In this document: piece by piece, positions 17,869 to 26,686 of the stretch
Layout: every line of letters begins with the position of its first letter
Numbering within the stretch: the stretch's first letter is position 1
Position numbers and translations under genes: made by a program
The notes under the pieces: model-generated
Database searches by the model: none
What the model saw: only the letters and a program-made list of their open reading frames with translations
Told to the model about the DNA's origin: nothing
NCBI RefSeq assembly: GCF_001042475.2
Contig: NZ_LECW02000022.1
Location: 1 to 64,000 of the forward strand
Reading direction: 5' to 3'
Source: Bacillus glycinifermentans
GTDB taxonomy: Bacteria > Bacillota > Bacilli > Bacillales > Bacillaceae
Length of the DNA stretch: 64,000 nt

Positions 17869-17967
17869 ATGGGCGACGGTTACGTTGGAGGTTTTGCTGG
17901 CGGCTTTGCGCTGCTGGTGGTACTGTTCATTTTATTAATTATTATTGGTGCTTCTTGGATATGCTAA
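17869..17967 (+). CDS. Second SscA/YjcZ-type small peptide
   Basis: 32 aa with GAGGAGGTG upstream of ATG 17869. After a Gly-rich head (MGDGYVGGFAGG) comes FALLVVLFILLIIIGASWIC, nearly identical to the hydrophobic part of the peptide 130 bases upstream, so this is a tandem duplicate that has diverged at the N-terminus. Separate terminators suggest separate transcription. Probably a spore-associated membrane peptide. Confidence 0.82.
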   Translation: MGDGYVGGFAGGFALLVVLFILLIIIGASWIC

Positions 17968-17972
17968 TAAAC

Positions 17973-18019
17973 AAAAGGATAGCTGCCGGATCGATTTGAT
18001 CAGGCAGCTATCCTTTTTC
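17973..18019. terminator. Bidirectional terminator
   Basis: AAAAGGATAGCTGCC pairs with GGCAGCTATCCTTTTT. It ends the second SscA-like gene and can also end the leftward gene at 18021. Confidence 0.8.
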
Positions 18020-18020
18020 T

Positions 18021-18236
18021 TTATGCCGTAAAGGAAATCTCGATAAATGATGAGATCAATAATATCAAAATCAGCACGTTGATCATTCTGAACACCTTAT
18101 CCTGCCGTTCTTCAGGAATCTCTCTGACAAGGCATAAAGAATTGGTAAGCTTGTTTATGTTAAACACAGTAAATACCGCAAACAGGATGAAATAAAAAAG
18201 GATAATAGGAGATCCCCCTCTCTGTTTCTGCTCCAT
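18021..18236 (-). CDS. Small membrane protein, unknown
   Basis: 71 aa with two hydrophobic segments (about residues 10-27 and 51-68) separated by a charged stretch (REIPEERQDKVFR), so a two-helix membrane hairpin is likely. No family recognised. The ATG at 18236 lacks a good ribosome-binding site, which lowers confidence in the start, although a terminator is correctly placed after the stop codon. Confidence 0.5.
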   Translation of the reverse strand: MEQKQRGGSPIILFYFILFAVFTVFNINKLTNSLCLVREIPEERQDKVFRMINVLILILLISSFIEISFTA

Positions 18237-18310
18237 ATTACATTACCAAATATTTATTAAAAAAGATAGAAAATAGACTGAAAAAAAGGTTTTTCCAACC
18301 GCTTGGCCAC

Positions 18311-18826
18311 CTATTTTTGTATCAAAATATCAAAATCGTCGGCTTCCTGGTCGACAAAGCAATTTTTTGGCGCTTTGATCAATTTCCAGGCGAACAAAAA
18401 ATCGGGCAGACAGTAGCCGAAATGAATGCTGGAAATGATGCAAAAATAGTGGGAAAAGCTTGGCATGACGGCCCCTGCATAAAAAAGAACCGGCGTGATC
18501 ACCAAAAACGGGCAGAGGAGGGAGACAAGCATCGTGTTTTTCGGGATTTCTCTCCATGTTCTCATTTTCAGCCAATATATCCTCTTTTCCGGTTTTTTCT
18601 TGCCCGCGATCGGGAAGATGTGAAGGATTTTATGAGCGATAATCGCCGCAATTAAAAGGCCTGCGAACAAAAGCGCATGGTCGCCTCTTTGAACGGTTTG
18701 CGGATGAATCAGCTGCATGGCCAAATATTCGGGAATAAAAAACAAAATCATTAAACTGACCGCGGTGAGTGCGATCCGCATGCCTCCATAATCTTTTAAC
18801 AGATTAATGGTTTTCCAGCAACTCAT
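18311..18826 (-). CDS. yhaJ: DUF3267 zincin-like membrane protein YhaJ
   Basis: 171 aa from ATG 18826, nine bases after the GGAGG core; an ATG three codons earlier (18835) abuts that GGAGG and is unlikely. Four hydrophobic segments. It has the DUF3267 pattern with HKILHIFPI and the C-terminal [15 protein letters not shown]; the family is predicted to be a membrane metalloprotease of unknown substrate. The HxxxH here is imperfect (HKILH), so catalysis is uncertain. Matches B. subtilis YhaJ in length and context. Confidence 0.75.
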   Translation of the reverse strand: MSCWKTINLLKDYGGMRIALTAVSLMILFFIPEYLAMQLIHPQTVQRGDHALLFAGLLIAAIIAHKILHIFPIAGKKKPEKRIYWLKMRTWREIPKNTMLVSLLCPFLVITPVLFYAGAVMPSFSHYFCIISSIHFGYCLPDFLFAWKLIKAPKNCFVDQEADDFDILIQK

Positions 18827-19022
18827 GTGTGACATCCTCCGTTTTTAAAACTGTTATATGAAATCCTCAGAATAATTTACTCCTCCGCTAGAGAAAAATC
18901 AATCCCTTTTCGAAAAAAAAATCGTCATTTTCAAAAGAAATGAGAGGAGGGAAATCACGATGTTGAACTTTCATCAAAAAGGATTATCAGCTAAAATAAA
19001 ATAAAGGAGAGAAGTGACAAAT

Positions 19023-19370
19023 ATGGATTCAATGGAGCATCGTCTTGAACGATTGGAATATTATATAAAGCTTTTGCTGAACACTGCGGATATGGATGAA
19101 TACCCGTACTATAAAATGCTGATTGAACGGGGATTATCAGAGGAGGAAGCAAAGGAAACGGAGAAGCTGTGCGAAGAACTGGCAGAAGAGCTTGAAGCGC
19201 AAAAAGCGCAAGGATTTGTCATGTTCGACAATCTCCTCGCGCTTTTTGCAGGACAGTTAAATGAAAAACTCGAAGTGCACGAAACGATTTTCGCCCTTCA
19301 CAAACAAGGTCTTTACAAACCGCTGATGATCGAATTCATCGGTATCATGAAGCAGTACGGCCTGGATTAG
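19023..19370 (+). CDS. yhaI: YhaI family protein (DUF1878)
   Basis: 115 aa from ATG 19023, which matches the start of B. subtilis YhaI (MDSM...). A GTG at 19014 is closer to the GGAG and cannot be excluded. Acidic, entirely helical in appearance, no membrane segment. Function unknown; I recall DUF1878. Its last four bases overlap the end of convergent scoC. Confidence 0.82.
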   Translation: MDSMEHRLERLEYYIKLLLNTADMDEYPYYKMLIERGLSEEEAKETEKLCEELAEELEAQKAQGFVMFDNLLALFAGQLNEKLEVHETIFALHKQGLYKPLMIEFIGIMKQYGLD

Positions 19371-19987
19371 TTTTTAACGGGCTCAAGCTGTTTGTCCATC
19401 TCCGGCAATTCACCGGTTTCTGTTGCTTCATCTTTTTTCTTCATTTTGCCGTTGTCACTGGTAAACTGATTTTCGATATTGGAAAATGATTTTTCGAAAA
19501 TCTCCATGAAATCATCGCCGTAAATGTGGCGGATGATCGACATCATTTCGACGATCTCAGGGAATTTCCCATACAGCTGATGAAGAGGCTGGGCGCCTTT
19601 TAACACAGCGTTCCGGGACGGATCATAGGACTCGAGGATTTCAAGGAAAACCTCTTCGCCTTTCGGAGTCAGCTGAATGTACGTGTTGCGTTTATCGTTT
19701 AATTTTTTTGAGAACTCGAGGTAGCCTCTTTCCTCAAGCTTTTTTGAAAAGTTAAACGCCGTGGATACGTGCATTACGCCAAACTTGGCGATTTCAGAAA
19801 TCGAAGCGCCGTTCAGCTGGTAGGCGATCCACAAAATATGGTGCTCATTAATGTTCAAGTCATAAGGTTTAATCCATTGCTGCCAATCCTTTTCTATCGA
19901 TTTCCAAAGCGCCTTGCTCAGCTGTGCCATCCTTTGGCTGAATAAAAGGGCTTCTTTCACCGTATAGGGCTCTTCCGCTCGATTCAT
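19367..19987 (-). CDS. scoC: Transition-state regulator ScoC (Hpr), MarR family
   Basis: 206 aa. A MarR-type winged helix covers about residues 30-135 ([25 protein letters not shown] is the recognition region; [17 protein letters not shown] is the wing), with a family-specific C-terminal tail. In B. subtilis ScoC represses aprE, nprE, sinI and oligopeptide permeases by binding RATANTATY sites; a matching site is found in the aprE leader of this window. Monocistronic. Confidence 0.95.
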   Translation of the reverse strand: MNRAEEPYTVKEALLFSQRMAQLSKALWKSIEKDWQQWIKPYDLNINEHHILWIAYQLNGASISEIAKFGVMHVSTAFNFSKKLEERGYLEFSKKLNDKRNTYIQLTPKGEEVFLEILESYDPSRNAVLKGAQPLHQLYGKFPEIVEMMSIIRHIYGDDFMEIFEKSFSNIENQFTSDNGKMKKKDEATETGELPEMDKQLEPVKN

Positions 19988-20112
19988 TCACTTCACCTGC
20001 TTCTCTTTATCTTATAATTCTATTATGCCAATAAAATAAAGATTAATAAAGATGTAAATTTACGAAATTTTTAAAAAAGTCGCTTTTTTCTGTGTGAAAT
20101 CAGCCTTTTAAT

Positions 20113-20142
20113 GAAAAAAAGAGCGTGAAAATGATCATTCAC
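20113..20142 (-). terminator. Possible terminator after yhaH
   Basis: Read on the minus strand, GTGAATGATCATTTTCAC forms a short hairpin followed by GCTCTTTTTTT. The stem is only about 6 bp. Confidence 0.45.
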
Positions 20143-20180
20143 ACCCCTTTTTAAAGGCTTATTTTTTTTCGCTGAATATA

Positions 20181-20537
20181 TTAGTTTTGTAAGGTTTTCT
20201 CCAGCTGTTGGATCTTCTCTTCAATATCAGCGAGTTCTTTTTTGAGATCCTGCTGATGGGGCTTGATTTCCTCTCTCCATTCCTTAATGGACGATTGCAG
20301 CTCACTGCCGACATCCTTGATGATCTCTGCGCTTTCCCGCGCTGTTTTGACGACTTGCTCTTTTAAAGCGATTCCGTCATGTTTCAGTCTTTTTACCGTG
20401 TCTTCGAATGTTCCGCAGTTCGCTTTAAGCTGCCTTCTTAATTCTTTTCCTGAAGTAGGCGCGGAAAGTAAAGCCGCAACTCCTCCGATAACTCCGCCTA
20501 CAAGTAGTCCTGCTGCTAAAGATCGTCCTTTTGACAT
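20181..20537 (-). CDS. yhaH: YhaH, YtxH-domain stress protein
   Basis: 118 aa from ATG 20537 with GGGGTGAT upstream (an in-frame ATG at 20546 has none). An N-terminal glycine-zipper hydrophobic segment (AAGLLVGGVIGGVAALLSAP) followed by an amphipathic, coiled-coil tail rich in Lys/Glu. YtxH-domain proteins are general stress proteins; B. subtilis yhaH is in the SigB regulon as I recall, but no clear SigB promoter is visible here. Confidence 0.85.
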   Translation of the reverse strand: MSKGRSLAAGLLVGGVIGGVAALLSAPTSGKELRRQLKANCGTFEDTVKRLKHDGIALKEQVVKTARESAEIIKDVGSELQSSIKEWREEIKPHQQDLKKELADIEEKIQQLEKTLQN

Positions 20538-20697
20538 ATACATCACCCCGGTTATATTTTTGAAAGATCAGGCTTTTGACAGCCTTTTCATCGTTTGAAA
20601 ATGATTGCTTAGGGGCTTTCCGCGAGGAATAATCCCGGGAAAACTTCTGCATAGCTTGCTTTATTTTAGCATACTTTTTAAAAAAGGAGGGAGAGGG

Positions 20698-20889
20698 TTG
20701 TCTGTCATCATCGCTTTTTTAACGATTTTAACCGCCGTTTTTTTCGCCGGCTCCTTTTATTATTTCAGGCTTCTCGGATTTCGTGCATCTTATCCGCCGA
20801 AACGCGTACTGAAACAAAAAGCTTATTTTTGCGCCGGAGCCGCGGGCTTGTTGCTCCTGTTCCTTTTTTTGATCAAGCTTCTTATATAA
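20698..20889 (+). CDS. Small two-helix membrane protein
   Basis: 63 aa from TTG 20698 with AAAAAGGAGGGA upstream, an excellent ribosome-binding site. Hydrophobic segments at about residues 3-20 and 47-62 flank a basic linker (RASYPPKRVLKQK). A bidirectional terminator lies after it. It occupies the yhaH-trpP gap. I do not recognise the family with certainty. Confidence 0.65.
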   Translation: MSVIIAFLTILTAVFFAGSFYYFRLLGFRASYPPKRVLKQKAYFCAGAAGLLLLFLFLIKLLI

Positions 20890-20928
20890 AATATCGGGCG
20901 TATCCTCCTTTTTTTGACCATAAATGCG

Positions 20929-20978
20929 AAAAAAACCTCTTCAAAAAAGAAACAGCCCTTTTTCAAAGAGGTTTTTTG
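20929..20978. terminator. Bidirectional terminator before trpP end
   Basis: AAAAAACCTCTT pairs with AAGAGGTTTTTT across a 25-base loop containing a second weak AAAAG/CTTTT pairing. It separates the small membrane protein gene (+) and trpP (-). Confidence 0.65.
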
Positions 20979-20980
20979 CT

Positions 20981-21508
20981 TTATTTTACTTCTTCGGTCA
21001 GCCTTGACCGCTTCAGAATCGTCTGTACGATCGGATAGATCACGAACATGGCGATCGTGCTGATCACGGCCGTCGGCAAAACGACGACGAAGAACAGTGT
21101 CATCAATCCCTGATTTCCCGGCAGGCCGACGATCAAGAGGGCCGACGTCAGGAAAACCGTTCCTGAAATGAGCGTTCCCACGGCAGTCAAACCGGCGGCT
21201 GTCAGCGTTCTGCTGCCCAGTTTTCTTACAGTGAGAAAAGCGCCGAAGAAGATTAGAGCCGTAATCGGTTTATCGATAATATTTGGCAGCTGTCCTCCCG
21301 GAAACGCAGTGGTTAAAGCGGAAATGATGCCGGTCACAATTCCGATGACAAGTACGTTTTGCAGCTTTGGAAACAAAAGGATTCCCATAAACATCATAAT
21401 CAGCATCATATCGGGCTTCATACCGTAAAAAAACGGCGGAATCACTGCGTGCAGAGCCGCTCCGATGGCGACAAAAAGGGCCAGTGCAACCAATTCTTTT
21501 GTTTTCAT
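20981..21508 (-). CDS. trpP: Tryptophan transporter TrpP
   Basis: 175 aa, five hydrophobic segments, the TrpP family (formerly YhaG) with the conserved MKTKELVALALFVAIGAALH start. Probable secondary importer of tryptophan, possibly an S-component-like protein. Its translation is likely regulated by TRAP: a run of (G/T)AG triplets overlaps the ribosome-binding site (see 21511-21534). Confidence 0.93.
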   Translation of the reverse strand: MKTKELVALALFVAIGAALHAVIPPFFYGMKPDMMLIMMFMGILLFPKLQNVLVIGIVTGIISALTTAFPGGQLPNIIDKPITALIFFGAFLTVRKLGSRTLTAAGLTAVGTLISGTVFLTSALLIVGLPGNQGLMTLFFVVVLPTAVISTIAMFVIYPIVQTILKRSRLTEEVK

Positions 21509-21510
21509 AT

Positions 21511-21534
21511 CTATTCTCTCCTCGTCTCAGGCTA
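21511..21534 (-). promoter_or_regulatory. TRAP-binding site overlapping the trpP Shine-Dalgarno
   Basis: On the trpP mRNA the five triplets TAG, GAG, GAG, GAG, TAG are spaced 3, 2, 2 and 2 bases apart and end two bases before the ATG, covering the SD (GAGGAGAG). This is the textbook arrangement for binding of tryptophan-activated TRAP (MtrB), which would block ribosome access. Confidence 0.85.
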
Positions 21535-21654
21535 AAAGTACCCGCTTTCCAATAATATGCTCGTCATTTATTGCGAAAGCTTTATAGTAGTATATCAAAC
21601 TTCAGAATGAAGGTGATAGTGTTTTTTTGTCTTCCAAAAATAGGATCGTGCAGT

Positions 21655-22728
21655 TCAATGAGCTTCCCGGAACTTTTTCATAAAGGCAGCGAGCTTCTCG
21701 CAATCTTCAATAGAAACCGCGTTGTAGATCGACGCGCGGCAGCCGCCGACTGAACGGTGTCCGCCGAGTCCGGACATTTTTTCCTCCTTCGCTTGTTCGA
21801 TAAACGACTTCGTCAGCTCATCATTTTTCAGCGTAAAGGTGACATTCATGTTGGAACGGCTGTCCGATTTCGCATGCCCGCGGTAAAATCCGTTGCTTTC
21901 ATCGATCGCGCTGTACAAAATCCGGGCTTTCTCGCTGTTGCGCTTTTCGATGGCATCAAGCCCTCCTTTTTCTTTCAGCCATTCAAGCACAAGGGACAAC
22001 ATGTAAATCGCGAAAGTCGGCGGCGTGTTGTAGAGCGAATTCGCTTTGGCATGCGTTGAATATTTTAAGATCTTCGGCACCTGTTCGTTTTCCTTTGTGA
22101 GCCACTCTTTTTTGATAATCACGACGGTTACCCCTGAAGGGCCAAGGTTTTTTTGTGCGCCGGCATAGATGATGTCAAACTTTGAAACGTCGATTTTTCT
22201 GCTTAAAATATCGCTCGACATATCGGCAACAACCGGAATCGGGGAGTCTGGGAACTCTCTCCACTGCGTCCCGAAAATCGTGTTGTTTGATGTCAGGTGG
22301 AGATAAACTCCGTCAGCCGGAATGTTTGATACGTCAGGAATGTGGTTGTAGGTGTCAGCTTCGCTTGACGCAATAATCGAAGTGTTTCCGAAAAGCTTTG
22401 CTTCAGCAAGCGCTTTTTCGGACCATGCGCCTGTCATGGCGAAATAAGCCGTTTTCTCCTTGGAAAGGAAGTTCATCGGAATCATTGAAAACTGAAGGCT
22501 TGCACCGCCTTGAAGAAACAGAATCTCATAATCGTCGGGTATTTCCATAAGCTCCTTTAAAAGAGCTTTTGCATGTTGATGAACGGCGTCGTATTCTTTG
22601 CTGCGGTGGGACAGCTCCATAACGGACATTCCCGCCCCTTTGAAATCAAGAAATTCGTTTTGCGCCTTTTGTAACACCTCTAAAGGCAGTGCTGCGGGTC
22701 CTGCATTAAAGTTTGTTGTACGTATCAT
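21655..22728 (-). CDS. serC: Phosphoserine aminotransferase SerC
   Basis: 357 aa from ATG 22728 with GGGAG upstream. PLP-dependent class V aminotransferase: NFNAGPAALP start, FLQGGASLQFSMIPMN, ADMSSDILSRKID, and GAQKNLGPSGVT with the Schiff-base Lys. Converts 3-phosphohydroxypyruvate and glutamate to phosphoserine in serine synthesis. Stands alone here, as in B. subtilis, next to trpP. Confidence 0.96.
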   Translation of the reverse strand: MIRTTNFNAGPAALPLEVLQKAQNEFLDFKGAGMSVMELSHRSKEYDAVHQHAKALLKELMEIPDDYEILFLQGGASLQFSMIPMNFLSKEKTAYFAMTGAWSEKALAEAKLFGNTSIIASSEADTYNHIPDVSNIPADGVYLHLTSNNTIFGTQWREFPDSPIPVVADMSSDILSRKIDVSKFDIIYAGAQKNLGPSGVTVVIIKKEWLTKENEQVPKILKYSTHAKANSLYNTPPTFAIYMLSLVLEWLKEKGGLDAIEKRNSEKARILYSAIDESNGFYRGHAKSDSRSNMNVTFTLKNDELTKSFIEQAKEEKMSGLGGHRSVGGCRASIYNAVSIEDCEKLAAFMKKFREAH

Positions 22729-22907
22729 CACAATCGCTCCCTGTTTATGAATAAAAATATAAAACAATCCTATCATAAAAGAATCTCATGATACAAAAAA
22801 ATTTGAATAGTGCGAAAAGCGGGACAGGCGCTGATTCTCGCGGGAAAAGGGGCTGCTGTAAATATGAATTTTTTTTGACGACCGCTTGCTGCGGCGCGCA
22901 TAGCAAA

Positions 22908-22937
22908 AGGGCACCGGCGCTTAAGCCGGTGCCCTTT
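22908..22937. terminator. Terminator after hit
   Basis: AAGGGCACCGGC pairs with GCCGGTGCCCTT with loop GCTTAA; A/T runs on both sides. It follows the hit stop codon on the minus strand. Confidence 0.8.
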
Positions 22938-22943
22938 TCAATA

Positions 22944-23363
22944 TTATAGATGTTTACTGATGGAAGACGCGACCGTTTGCAGATCTTCCGGGGTATAGTC
23001 GTCCGCATGCGTTTTCCAGACCGCTCCGAAGCCGTCGCCCTTCCCGTAGCGGGGGATGATGTGCATGTGATAATGGAAGACCGACTGTCCCGCTTTTTCG
23101 CCGTTGTTATTCAGAAGGTTTAAACCGATCGGCTCATACTCTTCTTTAATAGCCTGGGCGATTTTCGGAACCGCTTCAAAAAAATCTCTTGAAATATCAG
23201 GCGTCATTTCGTATATGTTGGTTTTGTGGACCTTTGGAATGACAAGGGTATGACCTTTTGTGACCTGGCTGATATCGAGAAAAGCCATGACGTGTTCATT
23301 TTCAAACACTTTTGCGCAAGGGATTTCCCCGTTAATGATTTTACAAAAAATGCAATCGCTCAT
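22944..23363 (-). CDS. hit: HIT-family nucleotide hydrolase
   Basis: 139 aa. HIT motif HYHMHII (H97, H99, H101) near the end and an N-terminal CxxC pair (C4, C7) that may bind zinc with downstream His. HINT-type enzymes hydrolyse adenosine phosphoramidates or bind nucleotides. Divergent from ecsA, the conserved context in Bacillus. Confidence 0.93.
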   Translation of the reverse strand: MSDCIFCKIINGEIPCAKVFENEHVMAFLDISQVTKGHTLVIPKVHKTNIYEMTPDISRDFFEAVPKIAQAIKEEYEPIGLNLLNNNGEKAGQSVFHYHMHIIPRYGKGDGFGAVWKTHADDYTPEDLQTVASSISKHL

Positions 23364-23497
23364 ACTTTTCCTCCTTTTTCCGCTTGGGAAAGGTTATGTA
23401 TAAGCATAATATTACCACAATTATGACGGAAACACGAAAACAGGATGAACGGCTCCCGCGTTCACCCTGCCGGAAGAAGGTTGGCTTTAATAAGAAA

Positions 23498-23787
23498 TGT
23501 TACACAATGCCTTTTGCAAGCACCCCATTTTCGTCAAAATGAAGACTTGAAACGCCTATACATTTCCTGCCCCAAACACCTCATTTGATCATCACACCTT
23601 TTTTATATGTCAATGCCATATAAAGCAGATGCTTTCTCAATTCGGTGAATGTAAGAAACTTCTAAGCCTTGACATGCTTCAAATTCTTTTCAAACTGACT
23701 TTCCAAGATCCTGTCTTTGACAAACACCTCATTCGCCAGATGATCAGCTTCCCCTTCTTCATCCATTAGATTGTCCCGGATCGTTTT
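23498..23787 (-). pseudogene. Decayed ORF, possibly an ImmA/IrrE-type peptidase remnant
   Basis: The minus strand encodes MDEEGEADHLANEVFVKDRI near 23705-23764, then meets a TAG; a shifted frame continues VSYIHRIEKASALYGI (about 23595-23660), and more coding-like sequence with stops follows to about 23500. The ExEAxxxAN pattern followed by a late xGI segment resembles the C-terminal part of ImmA/IrrE-like proteins, but the piece is short and the assignment weak. It fills the otherwise geneless hit-ecsA gap (23364-23877). Confidence 0.35.
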
Positions 23788-23877
23788 CGTTTATGCGTGA
23801 AGAACGGAAGGGAAAACGTTTCAAATACCTCCTTATTTTTGGTACTATTAAGAAAAATGCAAGAAAGGAACGAACGT

Positions 23878-24618
23878 ATGTCACTACTCTCTGTAAAAGA
23901 TCTGACCGGCGGGTATACAAGAAACCCTGTGCTCAGAGATGTATCATTTGAGATCGACCGAAAGCAGATCGTCGGCTTGATCGGCTTGAACGGAGCCGGA
24001 AAAAGCACGACGATTCGCCATATTATCGGCCTGATGGAGCCGCACAAAGGGTCCGTTGAGCTAAACGGGAAAACGTTCATCGAGGATCCGGAAAGCTATC
24101 GTTCACAGTTTACCTTTATTCCGGAAACGCCGATTTTATATGAAGAGCTGACGCTCAAGGAGCACTTGGAACTGACCGCGATGGCGTACGGGCTGTCAAA
24201 GGAAACGTTTGAAAAACGGCTTTCTCCGCTGTTAAAAGAGTTCAGAATGGAAAAGCGGCTGAAATGGTTCCCGGCTCATTTTTCAAAGGGAATGAAGCAG
24301 AAGGTCATGATCATGTGTGCTTTTTTAGTCGAGCCTGAGCTTTATATCATCGACGAGCCTTTTCTCGGACTGGACCCGCTCGCCATTAACGCCTTGCTTG
24401 AGAGGATGAACGAAGCGAAGAATAACGGTGCCGCCGTCTTGATGTCGACGCACATTTTGGCAACCGCTGAGCGGTATTGCGATTCATTCATTATTTTGCA
24501 CAACGGCCAAGTGCGGGCAAAGGGAACGCTTGAAGAGCTCAGAGAGCAGTTTTCGATGAAAGATGCAAGCCTTGACGATCTGTATCTTGAGCTGACAAAG
24601 GAAGAGAGCTATGAATAG
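23878..24618 (+). CDS. ecsA: ABC transporter ATP-binding protein EcsA
   Basis: 246 aa from ATG 23878 behind AGAAAGGAA; the frame is open 81 bases further but that region is the promoter. Walker A GLNGAGKST (near 36-44), degenerate signature FSKGMKQKV, Walker B LYIIDEPFLGLDP. With EcsB it forms an exporter-like complex needed for intramembrane protease RasP function, secretion and competence in B. subtilis. Overlaps ecsB by 8 bases. Confidence 0.95.
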   Translation: MSLLSVKDLTGGYTRNPVLRDVSFEIDRKQIVGLIGLNGAGKSTTIRHIIGLMEPHKGSVELNGKTFIEDPESYRSQFTFIPETPILYEELTLKEHLELTAMAYGLSKETFEKRLSPLLKEFRMEKRLKWFPAHFSKGMKQKVMIMCAFLVEPELYIIDEPFLGLDPLAINALLERMNEAKNNGAAVLMSTHILATAERYCDSFIILHNGQVRAKGTLEELREQFSMKDASLDDLYLELTKEESYE

Positions 24619-25834
24619 CATTCAAGGAATATGGAAGGCGAGAATTGAGGAGTATATAAAAGAGACAAGGTCTTATTTGAAATATATGCTGAACGACCAT
24701 CTCGTCATCGTCATGATTTTTTTCATCGCCGGTGCAGCAAGCTGGTACAGTAAATGGCTGAAAGAGATGCCGGAAGGATTTCCCGCCTACTGGGTGATGG
24801 CCGTCTTGTTTTCGCTCGTTCTGACAAGTTCCTATGTCAGGACGCTGATCAAAGAAGCGGACCTTGTGTTTTTGCTGCCGCTTGAAGCGAAAATGGGTCC
24901 TTATTTAAAACAAGCCTTCAGGTTCAGTTTTATGACGCAGCTGTTTCCGCTCATTGCGGCAGCGCTCGTTTTGGCGCCGCTGTACTTCGAAGCAAGCGGA
25001 AGGACATTTGCAGCTTATGCGCTCGTTTTGGTTCAATTGCTTATATTAAAAGCGTGGAACATGGCGATGCAATGGCGGATGACGTATTTCGGCGAAAAAA
25101 ACGTGCGGATCATGGATCAAATCGTCCGTTTTCTGCTGAATGCACTTGCCTTGTATTTTGCGTTAGAAGCGTCTTACGGCTTTGCGCTTGCCGTGTACGC
25201 GATCATGCTTGCGCTCATCGTGTATTTTGCGGCGGCTGAAAAGAAAAAATCGTTTAAATGGGAGCTGCATATCGAAGACGAAATCAGAAGGAAACAGCGG
25301 TTTTACAGGCTGGCCAACCTGTTTACGGATGTTCCGCACCTTAGAAAGCAGGCGAAGAGGAGGGCATATCTTGACTGGATTCTTGGATTGATCCCGTATG
25401 AACAGAAAAAGACGTTTGCATACATGTATGCGAGAGCTTTTATCAGGTCAAACGATTATTTCGGGATCGTTCTCAGGCTGACCGTCATTTTTGGACTGAT
25501 CATCGCTTATTTCTCAACGAATGACTGGGTGTCAGCGGTCCTCATCGTCTTTACCGTCTTTATCACGGGCATCCAGCTGACGCCGTTGTTTGATCATTTT
25601 TCGCATTTGTCCTTGCAGGAGCTCTATCCCGTCAGACAGGAGGAGAGGCGAAAAAGTTTCTTCGGCCTGCTCCAGACCGTTCTCTGCATTCAGGCGCTAT
25701 TATTGTCACTGGGAGCAGCCATCAGCATGCACTGGACGGGAATGCTTGCGGGTCTTCTAGGTGCCGCGCTGCTCATTTTCGCCGTCATGAAGCCTTATTT
25801 CACAAGCAGGCTGAAGAAACATACACGCAGATGA
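24611..25834 (+). CDS. ecsB: ABC transporter permease EcsB
   Basis: 407 aa, six or more hydrophobic segments separated by basic loops; recalled EcsB length is 408. The membrane partner of EcsA. The natural substrate is unknown; mutants are impaired in secretion and in RasP-dependent processing. Translationally coupled to ecsA through the overlap. Confidence 0.94.
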   Translation: MNSIQGIWKARIEEYIKETRSYLKYMLNDHLVIVMIFFIAGAASWYSKWLKEMPEGFPAYWVMAVLFSLVLTSSYVRTLIKEADLVFLLPLEAKMGPYLKQAFRFSFMTQLFPLIAAALVLAPLYFEASGRTFAAYALVLVQLLILKAWNMAMQWRMTYFGEKNVRIMDQIVRFLLNALALYFALEASYGFALAVYAIMLALIVYFAAAEKKKSFKWELHIEDEIRRKQRFYRLANLFTDVPHLRKQAKRRAYLDWILGLIPYEQKKTFAYMYARAFIRSNDYFGIVLRLTVIFGLIIAYFSTNDWVSAVLIVFTVFITGIQLTPLFDHFSHLSLQELYPVRQEERRKSFFGLLQTVLCIQALLLSLGAAISMHWTGMLAGLLGAALLIFAVMKPYFTSRLKKHTRR

Positions 25835-25880
25835 ATCCTTTTCCTTTGCCGTCAGTATGTATAAAGAAGAGGTGAAGGAC

Positions 25881-26591
25881 ATGAACGAAAATCAGCTGTA
25901 TTTGGATGAAGCCTGCCGCTGGAAAATGAGGTTTTTGCGAAAATCATCTATGGCAGAACGAATGTCAAAAGGCGTGCAGGCTAAGATTAACGCCCGCATT
26001 CCCGACAAGGTGCACAGAGCGGTGACCGAGAGCATAAAAAAAATGGTTGAGGCTACGTTAGTCGGGTCAAATTTGACGACGGCCCAAAAGGAAACGGGTC
26101 CGCTTTCTTTGAAGGAAAAAGACGGGCTTGCCCAAAAATCGGTTGCCCAATATCAAAAAGCCGCGGCCGCGTCAGGCATCGGCACGGGAGCGGGCGGGAT
26201 CTTTCTCGGGTTGGCGGATTTTCCGCTGCTGCTCGGCATTAAAATGAAATGCCTGTTCGAATTGGCGTCGATTTACGGCTATGACATCAAACAGAAGGAA
26301 GAGCGGCTGTTTCTTCTCTACATCTTCCAGCTCGCTTTTTCGGGGGAAGAGCATCGAAAAGAGATTTTCCGCATCATCGAAAATTGGGAAACGGAAAAAC
26401 GGGACATTGATTGGCATACATTCCAGCAGGAGTACCGGGACCATATTGATCTCGTCAAATTGCTTCAGCTTGTCCCCGGCCTGGGCGCCATCGTCGGCGG
26501 AACGGCCAATTATAAATTGCTCGGACATCTCGGAGAAACGGCGAGACATGTCTTTCACTTGCGATGGATCAAGGAGACTGCCGGGTATTAA
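25881..26591 (+). CDS. ecsC: EcsC family protein
   Basis: 236 aa from ATG 25881 with AGAGGTG; a start at 25857 lacks a ribosome-binding site and B. subtilis EcsC is also 236 aa. Contains Gly-rich hydrophobic segments GIGTGAGGIFLGLADFPLLLG and LVPGLGAIVGGTANYKLL typical of EcsC. Function unknown, dispensable for EcsAB action as far as I recall. The last codons run into a perfect palindrome (26580-26598). Confidence 0.92.
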   Translation: MNENQLYLDEACRWKMRFLRKSSMAERMSKGVQAKINARIPDKVHRAVTESIKKMVEATLVGSNLTTAQKETGPLSLKEKDGLAQKSVAQYQKAAAASGIGTGAGGIFLGLADFPLLLGIKMKCLFELASIYGYDIKQKEERLFLLYIFQLAFSGEEHRKEIFRIIENWETEKRDIDWHTFQQEYRDHIDLVKLLQLVPGLGAIVGGTANYKLLGHLGETARHVFHLRWIKETAGY

Positions 26592-26598
26592 ACCCGGC
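26580..26598. repeat. Palindrome repeated twice around the ecsC-yhaA junction (copy 1)
   Basis: The 17-base core CCGGGTATTAAACCCGG spans the ecsC stop codon and recurs unchanged at 26689-26705. Only the second copy has a T-run, so the first is a hairpin without an obvious termination tract. Confidence 0.6.
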
Positions 26599-26686
26599 TT
26601 TAGTATACATGTCGATATACACGTTTAAGAAGGAACGGCTGTTGCAGCTAAGCTGGGGATCGTATATGAAATCACAGTTTTTTCTA

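Noticed and set aside
20605..20697. Upstream part of the ORF ending at 20889
   Set aside because: The AAAAAGGAGGGA site and TTG at 20698 mark the true start; the upstream part overlaps the yhaH promoter.
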